Source: Mytilus galloprovincialis | Lineage: Eukaryota; Mollusca; Bivalvia; Mytilida; Mytilidae | Length of the DNA: 64,000 nucleotides | Assembly: GCF_965363235.1 (NCBI RefSeq) | Contig: NC_134849.1 | Location: 13,728,863-13,792,862 of the forward strand | Direction: 5' to 3' | Translations under genes and position numbers: made by a program | Notes under the pieces: model-generated | What the model was told of the DNA's origin: nothing | Seen by the model: the letters and a program-made list of their open reading frames with translations, nothing else | Database searches by the model: none | Part shown: one piece after another, positions 1 to 11,385 of the stretch | Position numbering within the stretch: position 1 is the first letter of the stretch | How the letters are laid out: the number at the start of each line of letters is the position of its first letter

Positions 1-354
1 CAATAAAGCTTCAAAGCAAAAGATGAAATAGCCTTTCAAGACATCATAATTATTTGGACTAGTATGTTAAATAATTTTTTTTTAAATTTTTATTCCCTGT
101 AGGTTAACATGTACATGTATATAGTCAGATATATATATACAATTTGTATACTAATAAATGCAGAACTTTATATTTACTCTAAAAGATATATTTCTAAAAC
201 ATTTGACTTTAAGATAAATAAAACTTAAAATTGTATTTTGTTTAAAAAAAAGTACAATAGTAGTTTATTTTTAGTTACTGTTACTGTCATGACTGTCACT
301 AAAAAAAATAATGATATAACTTATAAGGATTAGAAAACTTAAATTATACCTTAC
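1..354 (-). other. intron 1 of the SDR gene, cut by the window edge
   Basis: AT-rich sequence downstream of the donor site of the SDR exon at 355-707. The rest of the gene would lie to the left of the window. I see no second exon here. Confidence 0.5.
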
Positions 355-707
355 CCAACATCACATTTGTAAAGATGAAATTTGGCATCAAACTTTTTCA
401 TCAGATTTCCTGTTTCCTCGTTTGCTTTATCGTCAATATCCCATAGCACAAGGACAGCACCTAACTTTCCAAATTCCAATGCCAACTGTCTCCCAATACC
501 TGAACCGCTCCCCGTAATTAATACTATCTCGCCCGTCACCGATTTGTTCGGAGGAGACACAAAAAATCTCCAAATCGATGTCATGTAAGCAACTAAAAAT
601 GCCTTTAAAGCTTCAATGCAGTCAATAAAAATTGACATCTTCGTCTCTTTTTTCAACACACCTTCCTTTGACAACGCTCCGTTGTCTTCTGCATCAGGTA
701 ACACCAT
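355..707 (-). CDS. short-chain dehydrogenase/reductase, SDR16C-like, first coding exon (partial)
   Basis: Predicted NAD(P)-dependent membrane-anchored dehydrogenase of the epidermal retinol dehydrogenase 2 / 17-beta-HSD 11-13 group, which acts on retinoids or steroids at the ER or lipid-droplet membrane. Seen: a hydrophobic N-terminal anchor (about residues 28-50, from IEALKAF to WRFFV), then the Rossmann signature TGSGSGIG at residues 65-72 and an Asp at residue 90 after VLVLW, which binds the cofactor ribose. The exon ends after the CDVG motif at a donor GTAAGG (minus strand, 354-349), so the catalytic Tyr-Lys half lies outside the window. The longest start (707) adds 23 residues; the second Met, at residue 24 just before the anchor, fits the usual family length better. 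From memory of vertebrate SDR16C5, the stretch from GEIVLITG to LGAVLVLWD is very close. The substrate cannot be told from this part. Confidence 0.85.
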
Positions 708-991
708 CCTTCGTTTTCATATAGGCCTGCTGTCAATCATAACATTGTTGAACTGTGACCTTTTGACATATGAACTTAATATTGTTCCTTATATCAACGA
801 AGGAAAAACATTTTTTACATATTTGTACAATTACAAACAGGAATTAATTTATTTGAGAATATTTGTAGTTTTTTGTTGATAAAACTAATTTTAACACTAA
901 AAATGTCAAAATTTCGTCCCATTTGAATTGAACGATTATTTTCTTTTCAATCTCATAATTGTTTTAAGCGGCCTTTTCCAATTTGGCAGTC
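708..991. promoter_or_regulatory. shared upstream region of the divergent SDR and L7 genes, with a 5'TOP-like start
   Basis: Only about 284 bp separate the SDR start codon and the L7 start codon, which point away from each other. On the plus strand a pyrimidine run CCTTTTCC (972-979) lies 12 bp before the L7 ATG and resembles the 5' terminal oligopyrimidine tract of ribosomal-protein mRNAs. No TATA box is evident for either gene. That the two genes share a promoter is inferred from spacing. Confidence 0.5.
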
Positions 992-3900
992 ATGGCAGAC
1001 AAGTACGTAAAATTTTAGCGCAACCCAATCCATATCAATCTGGCGTTAAAGTGTTAATAATTTTGTCAATAAATGTATGCAATTGAAAATAGAAACCATA
1101 ATTATGCATTCCCGATTTTTATTTTTAATAATTAAACATAGAAATGTGAAATTGCACTTCTTTAATGCTGGTGGTTCACGTGTACACCTCTTGCACAACT
1201 ACATAATTTTGCAGTTGTTTAAGTCATTGGAAAACCAACATTATAATTATATTGACATGTACTATGATGCTACTACACAGACCTGTACTGATTAATGTTG
1301 AAGTCCACAAAATAGTCTGAGTACATGTTATTATTAAAGCTTGTGATAAAGGTACACGTTATTTAAGTTCGTGTTGTTTATTCTTTAGTTTTCTATGTTG
1401 TGTCGTGTGTGCTGTTGTTTGTTTGTCTTTTTCGTTTTTAGCCATGGCGTTGTCAGTTTGTTTTAGATTTACGAGTTTGACTGTCCCTTTGGTATCTTTC
1501 GTCCCTCTTATGATTATGACGTCTGACAAGGCTATTTTAATATTTTTCATCATCACGTCATAATTATTTGGACTACGTTATTTAGCTCAATAAAAAGTTT
1601 GTTGGTTGCTTAACGTCCAGTGGCAAATATCTCGTGCCTGTTCAGGACGAGAAAAAGTTGACAATAAATACATTGGGTAGGTCTCGCCTTCGGGGGGGGG
1701 TGTATTTTGACTGCCACTGCCAAGGGGGTCTCATTGGGGGTTCCGATCCCGGATCCCGCTTACTGTTGTGTGGGAATTTCCTGTGTCCGGATAGACCTCA
1801 TTTTCCGTTTTCACTACACAACGCTCCACTGCAGTCTACAGCAAGTGTTTAACTGCTGGTCGGGAGAAGTATAAGTGAGCATATTTCTGTTCCCCAGTCA
1901 CCCTTTTGGGAAGAGGGGGGGGGGAGCAAAAAGATTGTTCAAACACTAGTACGACCTGTAGTCATTTGTTCTAAACATTTACACTGGGTTCTCGCTAAGG
2001 ATTTTTGAAGGAGAGTCCAGGGACTCGTCATTTTTGGCCATGGTGAGTCTAACAGCAAGAAGAATATATTTCATGGCAATATAATGTAATATTTTATCCT
2101 CCATGGCCTAACAGAGCAATAAAATATATTTGTGTTTAACTGTGTTCAGTTTATACAAAATTTTACAATCTTGATGCATCTGTTGACTCACCAGTTATCC
2201 CCTAAATGAAATTAGAAACCATCCCTCATTTGAGAACTAATTTGGTAGTGCTGAAAAACAATATAACAGTCTTTTTTCTTGAGAATTAAAATGGCACATG
2301 GAAATGTATATGCATATTCATGAAAACTGCAGTAAATTTTCCATAAGAGGAGTATCCCTATCTTGATTAACTGAGAAGATACAAGCATACATGTACACGT
2401 ATGAAAACTTATAATTTGACTTATAAGGCTACAAACTTTTTTAAAAACACAATAAATTTTTTTTGGAAGAAGTGTTTTAAAATTTGGCTTATTGTCATTC
2501 TGCTGATATGCACATGTGATGCTCCATGGCCAAAAGATATAATTAATGATGTTTTTAAAGTTACTTGATAAGATTAATGTGAGGTTCTGCTCATTACCTT
2601 TGATGCATGTACAATGATGCTAACACACAGACCTGTACTGATTAATGTTGAAGTCAATAAAATAGTCTGAGTACATGTTATCAAGCTTATGATAAGATCC
2701 AAGAAAATCTTTAGTTGGCCCAACTAGGTCTTCAGAGTCTTTCTGAACTGGACAGTATTGCTGTAGATTCATCTGTTTATTTGTGGATAAAGGAAAATTT
2801 GCAAATTCTAGGATATGTAATTAAATGTTTTTGCCAAACCCTGTACCCTTGAATATTGGTATGGAACAAAAATTAGATTCTAAAAACCAAACTATAGATA
2901 CATTTAACAAAGGCATTTTCCAGTCTGCTGCACACTAATAATCTGTCTCAGTTAGGTCAAACTTAGCTGCGGAACCGTGGTCCGCAAATAGTAAAAAAAT
3001 AGCATAAGGACCTAAGAGCTACGGTTCCACAGCTACAATGTAGGTCAAACTCTTTCAGTTATCCTTGAATATTGGTATGGAACAAAAATTAATGATTCTA
3101 AAAACCAAACTATAAATACATTTAACAAAGGCATTTTCGAGTCTGCTGCCCACTGATAATCTGTCTCGGTTAGGTCAAACTCTTTCAGTTGTTTTAAGTT
3201 CCAACATTTATTGGCAATAAGTTCATTTTGTTATATAGTCCATCTATTAAAAGTATACTTGTATGTGTACAACTGTACTAACAATTGTTTTAAAGATCTC
3301 TTTATTTTTCAGAAAGACTCCCAAAGTGCCTGAAACTCTTCTTAAAAGAAGAAAAAGAAATGAAGAAGTCCGAGCTAAGAAGGCAAAATCTGCCGTAATG
3401 GCAAAAAAGGTAAAAAGGATGCTCAGCTCTTGTTGGACTTCATGTAAAGAAACAAGAGCTGCAATCCTAACTTAAAAATGGTGAAAGGAATTAAGGATGC
3501 TCAGCTCTTCTTGCATACATTAATGTGAGAAGTTGAAAAGCTGCAATCCTATTAGAAAATTGAAAGGTAGTTGGTACTACAATCATACAGGAATGGACCA
3601 ACCCATTGAGAGGATGCCCAGGTCAAAATATGCATCAAAGGGCTCCAAGTAAGACAGCTAAAGCTGCAATCCTAACCAATGCTCATTTTTGCATTAAGGA
3701 TGCTCAGCTATGCTTGCAGGATTTGATAGGCTTATGTTGTATCTCATGATATAAAAGATCCCTATAGCTAGGATGCTCAGCTGTTTTCTTATTAGAATTT
3801 AAGCTGCAATCCTAAGGGAAGCGAATTTTATATACTGGTCTTCAAATGACTGGAAAAGGAGTTCAAGTAAGATTTATTGTGTAGATTAGTCTTGTTAGTG

Positions 3901-6900
3901 TGAAAAAGGGGGGTGAATGGGTGAAGTATGAATTTTATCATTTTCTTCCCCAATAGTACATTTTGGTATTTTAGGTACTTTGTTTATTACGATTTAATTT
4001 AATAAGGAATTGAAGAAAAAGACAATAGTTTAATTTAAAAAAAAAGGGCAAATTAAGGTGTTCAGGATACAATATGGCCAAAACCATTTTAAGAGGTTTG
4101 GAACTTATTAAATGTATATAAAAGTGCTTACTTTTAATAGCCTTAATTTGTTTGTATAGAAACAAGCCGAAAAGAAAAAGGTCATCTTTACAAGGGCAGA
4201 AAAATATGTCAAGGAATACAGAGGAAAGGAACGTGACCAGATCCGTCTCCAGAGACAGGCCAAGAAAGGAAACAACTTCTATGTGCCTCCAGAATCAAGA
4301 CTGGCTTTTGTTACCAGAATCAGAGGGTAAGTTTCTGTTACAGATTACACCAAAATAATATAAACAAGGCCAACAAGAGATTAGAAATAGTCAGCTATGC
4401 GGGGATAAACAGTCTGCGCCAAAATCTTTTTCATCTACTAGTCCGGAAACTAAATATATAAACTTGTCCCTATATGACTAAAATTTTCACTAGTTCAAAT
4501 CAATATTAACTAGTCTTGGTCATCGGGACTAGTGGCAAACAGTGCAGACTGGATTAAAGTTAAAATTTTGGCATAGTAGCCTGCATCTTATATTTATTCA
4601 CAATATATATAGTTCTATACAAGAAAAGCACAAATTTTGGATGCCATTGGTGAGAGGGACCCTGGTATAATGTATCTGTTACTGGTCATTAAAAACTAGA
4701 TTTTCATTCTGTCACACTTGTTAAAAATTTAAATCATGTCAAACTTTGTTCCTCTTTCATTCAAAAAAGTATTTTTTGAACATCAGTACTTAATTAATAA
4801 TAGCAACATGTGTATTTGAAATAGGCATAAAATATAATTCTGCTTTAGTCGATGCAGTATTTGTTTGAATTCCCCATAGCTTTGTTAAATAAACAAAATA
4901 TATGGACTGCAAATGACAACCAATTTAAAACTAGGCCTTAATCATTGTTATTCTAGTTGTGCAAATATAGGCCAAACAAAGTTCAGAAATAACTTCTGGA
5001 GTACATAGCGAATCTATTAGCCAGTTTGACCAATCAACAAGTACTTGACTTCAAATTTTCGTTGTTTAAATTCATTTGTGTCTGTCCTACAAAATTTTAG
5101 AGAGGATCTGTTGGCAATGTAGTCTTGTGTTTCGATGCCTAAAGACCATGCGTGTACAAAGTTTTATTCAAAGGGATCTAAGTACATGTATCATAATATA
5201 TAGTAAGTGATAATAACAATATATAGAATATAACTTTTAAACATTTGAATTCCTTGTTTTTCAGTATCAATGGTGTTCATCCCAAACCAAGGAAGGTTAT
5301 GCAGCTTTTCCGACTACGACAGATCAACAACGGTACATTCATGAAACTTAATAAAGCTACCATCAACATGCTGAGAATTGCTGAGCCATACATTACATGG
5401 GGGTAAGACTAAATATACATGAACAACTGAAATTTATCTGAATACAAAGTAGTAAAAGAATGCATGGCAAACAATGTATATAACAGACGTTTACACTTTA
5501 AAAAAATCCGTATAAAATGGGATCTTCATGTATTAAAAAAAAAAGAATTATTATGAAAATACCTAGTAAATTCAAAACTAAATCCTGTATAATTAAAGTT
5601 TTAAATTGTGAACAAGTCTTGATTTTGGCTTCTAGTAATGAAGTCATTCAGAATTGACATTTGTCTGAAATTCATGGAATTAGACAATATACGTATAGTG
5701 TCTTGAAATATGAAATTTATTTGTATGAGGCTTAGAAACGGGGGGGGGGGGGGAATGCGAGGTTGTACCGAGCATTTTCCCGTTTCGTGCCGAATACAAA
5801 TAAATTTTATATTTCAAGACACTATATATGTATATTGTCTTTATACTGAAATCGATAAAAAATAAAAAAATATGTAACAAATTGTTGTTAAAAAAAGTGT
5901 TTGGAATTTCCCTCATGGGGTACCATTTTGGGGTATTTCCCTATGAGCGTAGTCCCGGCGGTAAGACATTGACATTTTAAGGAATTAGAAAGGGAAAATA
6001 AACTAAGTTAATAACATTTAATAAACATGGTATATAAATTACCAATTTGAAGACATAAGTTTAAATTCATAAAAGTTTGACCATTGTTACTACACGTTGT
6101 CATGGTTGTGACGTTGTTGATGAAATACAGTAGTTCTGGTAAGTAGGCGGGGCTTATAGGTTAGTTGAGGTCATTGACGTATAAAGCTAACGTTTATAAG
6201 TAAATAGCTTTATATGTATAGTAAAATAGCTGATTGCAGTATAAAGGGAGGTAAGCAAAACATGCAATATTATAAAAGATGTGGTTTGATTGCCATTGTC
6301 GGCTATGAAAGGCCCAAAAATGTATTTTTTCAAGTCTTACAGAACTTTCATTATTGAGAATGCAATTTTTATACAGCATGTCTTTCTAAACGGTGCACAC
6401 TTCATATAAAGTGGTTTATATTGTGTTTTTGTATTTCAGCTATCCCAACTTGAAGAGTGTACGAGAATTGATCTACAAAAGAGGGTATGCTAAAGTTAGA
6501 GGACAGAGAATACCACTGACAGACAACTCTATCATTGAGAAAACTTTAGGTAAATCATTGAACTTTTTATGTATATGTTCAGTAAGAAAAACACTTTGTT
6601 TACTCAAAATTCACCAAAAAAGGGTAGGACATTGTTGGATTTTTTTGCGTTATATATAATAGGTTTAAACTTACTCTTCTGATAAAGAAATTTGAGTATC
6701 ACAAATTGTGAGTCTTTTTTTGGCAGCATTTGAAAAAATGTTTGTAGGTATAAAATTATTACTTTTGTAATCTAGAGATCATCCTTTCATTGGGGAAACA
6801 TTACGTTTTGTTTTGGTTTGTTTTAAAATGGGGTCTTTAATAAAAAGTGATTGAAAGCCATATTTTAGTGGCTCGAGTCCTAATATTATAGCTCTTCAGT

Positions 6901-7249
6901 TTAAAATCAAAGAGATCCCATTGTTTTAAGCATCACAACTCTCAATTGTCCCTGGCAGACAATAATAATTGTTATATTTAAATAGACCAACCAACATTTA
7001 TTTTGTATAAAGATTATACAAATTCTTTTCATCTCTTCAGGTAAATATGGAATCATCTGTATGGAAGATTTGATCCACGAAATTGTCACTGTAGGACCAA
7101 GCTTCAAACAGGCTTCCAACTTCTTGTGGCCCTTCAAACTAAACACACCAAATGGTGGTTGGAGGAGGAAGTACAACCATTTCAACGATGGTGGAGACTT
7201 TGGATGCCGAGAGGACCAGATCAATCCTTTATTGAGGAAAATGGTCTAA
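992..7249 (+). CDS. RPL7: 60S ribosomal protein L7 (uL30), complete, six exons
   Basis: Structural protein of the large cytoplasmic ribosomal subunit. Coding exons: 992-1002, 3313-3409, 4160-4326, 5265-5402, 6440-6549 and 7041-7249. All introns are GT/AG and the frame joins without gaps to 243 residues (human L7 has 248). The first exon supplies only MAD plus two bases of the Lys codon, an 11-nt coding start that simple ORF searches miss; the split codon fits exon 2 exactly. Recognisable family blocks: KTPKVPETL at the N-terminus, [20 protein letters not shown], then [57 protein letters not shown], and the C-terminal REDQIN. The stop is at 7247-7249. Intron 1 is 2.3 kb and full of repeats; intron 2 holds the hairpin cluster described separately. 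Confidence 0.97.
1366..1510 (+). mobile_element. 3'-terminal fragment of the Penelope-like element
   Basis: About 145 bp match, with few changes, the 3' tail of the Penelope-like copy at 54218-54362, from TTCGTGTTGTTTATTC to TTTCGTCCCTCTT. Only the tail is present, as expected from 5'-truncated insertion. A third copy lies on the minus strand at 27260-27417. Confidence 0.8.
1590..1915. repeat. dispersed repeat fragment with G runs
   Basis: GC-richer than its surroundings, with phrases such as GCTTAACGTCCAGTGGCAAA that I remember as common in mussel DNA. No second copy is present in this window, so the call rests on composition and memory. Confidence 0.3.
2849..3200 (+). repeat. tandem duplication, first unit carrying a 78-bp inverted-repeat insertion
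   Basis: The block starting CCTTGAATATTGGTATGG occurs at 2849 and again at 3062. In the first unit a 78-bp segment (2963-3040) sits between two copies of TAGGTCAAAC (2953-2962 and 3041-3050); the second unit has the same place uninterrupted. The insert has 17-bp ends in inverted orientation (TAGCTGCGGAACCGTGG at 2964-2980 and its near complement at 3019-3035). It therefore looks like a very small MITE-like element with an empty-site control beside it. Confidence 0.7.
3416..3814 (+). ncRNA. cluster of hairpin repeats in L7 intron 2 (candidate small structured RNAs)
   Basis: Four units begin with AGGATGCTCAGCT or a close variant and end with AGCTGCAATCCTA: 3416-3469, 3494-3551, 3611-3674 and 3770-3814. 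A fifth left half lies at 3697-3709. The ends can pair (AGGAT with ATCCT, AGCT with AGCT), and in the first unit the stem extends (CTCTTGTT with AACAAGAG). The loops differ between units in sequence and length. Ribosomal-protein introns often host snoRNAs, but I find no C/D boxes or H/ACA hinge, so the RNA class is unknown. A simple minisatellite is the alternative. Confidence 0.4.
5683..5840. repeat. foldback (long inverted repeat) element in L7 intron 4
   Basis: The arm starting GACAATATACGTATAGTG (5683-5726) is mirrored by its near complement at 5793-5838. The centre holds a run of G and a GC-rich spacer. Arms of about 44 bp would fold into a long hairpin. It resembles a MITE; no second copy is in the window. 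Confidence 0.7.
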
Positions 7250-7267
7250 ATACAAAGACTTGAGCAA

Positions 7268-7273
7268 ATTAAA
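7268..7273 (+). terminator. probable polyadenylation signal of the L7 gene
   Basis: ATTAAA, the common variant hexamer, lies 19 bp after the L7 stop codon. No AATAAA occurs close by. It implies a very short 3' UTR, as is usual for ribosomal-protein mRNAs. Confidence 0.5.
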
Positions 7274-7289
7274 AAAAGAAAAACATGAA

Positions 7290-8387
7290 ATATTTTGTTT
7301 TATTTCATCTACATCTAAGATCATTTAAAATTGATCAGTAGAGTTTCTAAGTAAGGTCAAATGAAAAATAAGATTAGGGTTCATGTGTTGTCAAGATTCT
7401 TAATGCAGTGCAAGGTGGAAATATTATTTTAATATCTTTACATAAACATACAATGAGATGCATGAATTAGCATGTAATATGCATTGACTGTCTTGGCTTG
7501 AAAACCACATTTTATGGGTAAATTTACAAATTAGTACACTCTTCTGATTGTCCTATCTACATAGATTCTATTACCACCAATTTTGAGTTGATAAGCTTTT
7601 TCTAGATTTTATCTTGCTCAGTAATGGTCATAGCCAAATTTTGAAAGCTGTATAGATAAATGTCGTAGGAGGATATTTATTCAACCAAAAGGAATCTGTC
7701 TTCACGTCCTATTGATTTAACTTGGTCTCATCTTGTTTCATGGATTAGTGGCCAAGGTTACACTTGCAAGGTCAAGTCCATATCTCTAATACTCCCATGT
7801 CGTAGCAATAGGTCATTTATGTTGATTTTGGGTTCTCAGATTCTACACAAGATCACAGTAAAAAAAAATATATTTGGTGTATGGAATGAATTAAAGTTAC
7901 TTGTCCAGCTGGCATGGTTCGTATCCCATTGCTATAATAATGAGACCACTGTCCACATAAGACAGTAGTTTATTTAGTGTGTGTATGCTATATATACAAT
8001 TACTAACAAGCTCTAAAGAGCTTGTAAAACCAATAGATCAACAAAACATGCACACAATTAAACATAAAAAAGCAATATATAAATGTACAACACAAAAGTT
8101 CTTTAAAGCATCATAAAAGAGTAACACACTGACGCATGCAATTGTGAGGTAAAAACAACATGAAAGTGAAATGGTTTACACTAAAAAGATTAGAACTAGA
8201 AAATACCTGAACTTGAGCAGTTCTAGATTTCTGTATGATAGACCCTGACATGAAAAGTAGGAAACAATACAATTAAGAAAACTAGTGACCAACAACATGT
8301 TGTGTCGGAGGTTGATCTTGCTGCCTTTGATGTCTAACAATAGGCTGTTCGACATATTTTGACTTTACCATGTTTACGGACTACTTT
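7290..8387. other. intergenic stretch, no gene seen
   Basis: AT-rich, with no coding exon that I can support. A near-palindrome, ACAAGCTCTAAAGAGCTTGT, lies around 8008-8027. Confidence 0.4.
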
Positions 8388-9115
8388 TAATACGACACAA
8401 ACAAAATTTTGGGATCGTATAATGGTATGATGTCGTCCGAGGACACATTGGTTTAAGTGAATAGATCTTTATGAAATTTTTTCAGAAGGTTGGGGGCATG
8501 ATGGTCCCAACCGTTTAGGAAAAAAGGGGCCCAAAACACGCATTTTTCTAGTTTCAGGATAATAACTTGTGTAAAACCACAAGTAGACGGTTTGGATTAT
8601 GGGGCCAAAACAAGCATTTTTCTAGTTTCCAGACAACAAACTATGGATCTCTCTGAAATTGTACCACAATGTACCATATAACAAAGGGGAGGCGGGGGTT
8701 AATTGCCCAAAATGTGTAGGAATTAGGAGGCCAAAAAGAAGCATGTTTTTAGTTTCCAAACAATCATGACAATAACTTGTGTTTAAGTGTATGGATCTCT
8801 CTGAAATTGTATTACAAACTTCAATACTACTAAGGTTGAGTTTAAGATTAAAAAGTTGGGTGGGGAATTTTCTGTTTACCATTTTTTTAGGGATCTTTTT
8901 TTTCAAAAAGTTCCAAGAAGAAATCTTAATTGTGCAATAGATTTGTTAGATCTTTGACCACATTAATTTTGTGACATAAACCTATATTATGTCAAAAATT
9001 TGATCACAATCCAAGTTCAGATAGTATCAAGCTTGAATATTGTGACCAAATTTGCCCTAACTGTTCAGGGTTCGACCACTAGAGTCGTATAAAGCTGTGC
9101 CCTGCGGAGCACCTG
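8388..9115 (-). mobile_element. short diverged copy of the GTCGTATAAA subterminal-inverted-repeat element
   Basis: On the minus strand the copy begins with GGTGCTCCGCAGGGCACAGC near 9112, like the heads of the 2-kb copies at 34901 and 41565. It ends near 8388 with an AATACGACACAAA-type end complementary to the head. The interior is a run of decayed repeats of a roughly 150-bp unit (phrase TGGATCTCTCTGAAATTGTA). No coding capacity is seen, so it is probably non-autonomous. Confidence 0.6.
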
Positions 9116-9417
9116 ATTTTAGGGATGAAATGTAATTAATAGATTTCAATGAGACTGGGAAATGTACTTTTTAAGATAAATAATAATTTTACCAGTGGTA
9201 GTCGTGCGTAAATTGTATTTCGACATTTATCTCCCAATAATGACTTCTTTAATGGAATTAAATTTCTTATTTGTAAGTTTTCTCTTTTTTTTTTCTCTGC
9301 AATAGGCTGTTAAAAATAGTTTTGTCTGCTGTGTTCGGAAAACATAAGTGGCAATTCATACCTTTAGTTTCTGACTTTGATAAAACAGACTCGTCCAGTG
9401 ACCAGTTTGAATGTTAA

Positions 9418-9640
9418 AAAAGAAGATGTGGTATGACTGCCATGAGACAATTCTCCACAAGAGACCAAAATGACACAAATGAACAACTTCAGGTACCGTA
9501 CATCCTACAATGAGCAAAGCCCATGCCACAGAGTATGCTATAAAAGTCCCCGAAATGACGATGTAAATAAAATTAAACTAGAAAATTAATGGCCTTATGT
9601 ACAAAAAATGAAGGTCATGTAATTACACAATTCGCCCATT
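9418..9640 (+). repeat. dispersed repeat, AGATGTGGTATGA family
   Basis: Begins AGATGTGGTATGACTGCCAT followed by GAGACAATTCTCCACAAGAG. Related starts occur at 25058-25185, 31512-31550, 43438-43555 and, inverted, at 29870-29992. No reading frame. Probably a SINE or short non-autonomous element; its class is not clear to me. Confidence 0.6.
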
Positions 9641-9831
9641 TAACAAAAATAGTTTCACAAATAATACGTGAATACATAGTAAAATCATTTCTTAAAAAAA
9701 ACTGCAAAAATGTTCATTCTGATTGGAAAAGTGGTATTGTCACATAGTGCGTTGAAATAATCAGTGGCATAGCAAAGATCAAGTTCCCTCACAAAGTGCT
9801 GAAACACACTGGCGGCATAATGATATCTTAG

Positions 9832-10183
9832 TTTAAACATATTTATCAAGTTATAGTGGATTGGGAAACAAGTTTTGCAACTTATATTAATCTCTTTCCA
9901 CTTTGCGGGTGCGAGTGCTGCCTTGTAGCGGCATTAGCCTGCTCTTTTTCGAAATCTACAAGGGTGTCTTTAACGTGCAAGAGATATGGCTGTCTCTTAA
10001 CACGGGTCAGCTATTTATCGTCCCCTTCCGACGGACTATCATCGTTTCCTCAAGACCATAGTCGCAAATGGTGTCAAGGGAGAGCCGAAAATCCAGTCCC
10101 TGAAATTTTCATCCCAGACGGGAATCGAACCAGGAACCTGTGTGTTAGTAGTCCGATGCACTAACCACTACACCACGGCTCTC
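9832..10183 (-). mobile_element. tRNA-derived SINE, copy 1
   Basis: On the minus strand the 5' end reads AGAGCCGTGGTGTAGTGGTT, with a pol III A-box (TGGTGTAGTGG) and a perfect B-box (GGTTCGATTCC; seen inverted at 10121-10131). A shared body follows (phrases ACTATGGTCTTGAGGAAACG and CTTGCACGTTAAAGACACC), and the tail ends near CCAATCCAC. Two more copies, all on the same strand, lie at 17249-18316 and 28762-29090. It may belong to one of the described bivalve SINE families, but I cannot assign one. Confidence 0.85.
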
Positions 10184-10203
10184 TTATAACAACATATATG
10201 GTA

Positions 10204-10510
10204 GACTGGAATCAGCGACAACCACTGAAAATACAAGCTTCTGACTGGGGACAGGCACGTAATGTGTCGGGACTATATATATATTAATGAGACCTCTATC
10301 AAAGTTTGAACATTGATCAATAGGACATGTATGTCTGGATCGAGGATAGGACTTATGGTTGACTAGAATCTACGACAACCACTGAACTACAGGCTTCTGA
10401 CTGGGGACAGGCACGTAATTTGGCGGGACTATAAAATGCAACCTCTTTTTCACAGTTTGAATATTGATCAATAGGACATTTATGTCTGGATCGAGGATAG
10501 GACTTATGGT
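10204..10510 (+). repeat. two-unit tandem duplication, period about 157 bp
   Basis: GACTGGAATC and the following 150 bases recur at 10361 with a few differences. Shared phrases include CTTCTGACTGGGGACAGGCA and TCTGGATCGAGGATAGGACT. No coding potential. Confidence 0.8.
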
Positions 10511-11334
10511 ACTGTCTTACCAATGATTTGTAGTTGTTCGTTGCCTTTACCAATATAAACTGACTCCCTTGAAATAACAGAAATGCTGAAAGTGGTGTTA
10601 CAGCTAATTTCCTAATGCATGTAGAGCAAGACTGGTTAGCTTGTTTGCTTAGTTTGTATATTGTACAATCATATTGGAATAACGTCTAATTCAATTAAGT
10701 ATAATATTTTCAGGTTTAACTATGCCTATGTATACTGTTTGAAGATGTCAATCTTAATTACAAAGCTTGAATAAACATTTATACAAACAATGCAAGCAAT
10801 CCAACCAAAATTTTACTCTACAAGCATTAGGAAATTAGTTGTAATCTTCAATCGTGGTCTATCTGTGCATGATACTATCAGATATGAGGTCAACCTATAG
10901 TTAGTGAAGTTGAAATTTTTATGGATGTTCGCGTCGATCTAGCGGTGTTCATATTACCTAGACTTCATTACCTGGTTCATTGGTGAATGTTTATATTATG
11001 TTATTTTTGATATATAAAGCGAAAATACCAATATTTGTTGTGTGGTACGATTATAAGATGTACAAGTCCGCCTAGCAAATAGTTTATCAGACCTCATTTT
11101 CAAATAACATTGATAATGTAAATCATGTAGACAAACCTTCGAATAACTTATTTAACATAAATTCAATCAAGTAAAGCAGCCGATCGCAGTCGTTCAGTGT
11201 GAACACTGTTTGTTTTTTTTTTAGTTTTTTTGGGGGTTTTTTTTCGGGGGGGGGGGGGAAGGGGGTACTTATTCTCGATCGATTATTGTTTTATATTATG
11301 ATATAAAATATTGGTAGAAGTAAAAAGTTATGAG

Positions 11335-11337
<3 letters not shown>

Positions 11338-11382
<45 letters not shown>
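11338..11382. repeat. AT dinucleotide microsatellite
   Basis: About 22 AT units in a row, in non-coding sequence. A G-run with a CGGGGGGGGG core lies just upstream, near 11246-11270. Confidence 0.9.

Positions 11383-11385
<3 letters not shown>

Larger units (their letters stand above)
1256..2695 (+). repeat. local direct duplication in L7 intron 1
   Basis: About 90 bp around the phrase CAGACCTGTACTGATTAATG occur at 1256-1350 and again, close to identical, at 2604-2695. Between them lie a Penelope tail fragment and a second repeat, so this is either an old segmental duplication or two copies of one short element. Confidence 0.6.

Noticed and set aside
9856-10164. Open frame of 102 residues (and similar frames at 18045-18299 and 28872-29057)
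   Set aside because: All three lie inside the SINE copies and are read antisense to them.
10090-10183. Possible tRNA gene (A-box and perfect B-box on the minus strand)
   Set aside because: The cloverleaf does not close properly, and the sequence continues into a body shared with two other copies; it is the head of a SINE.
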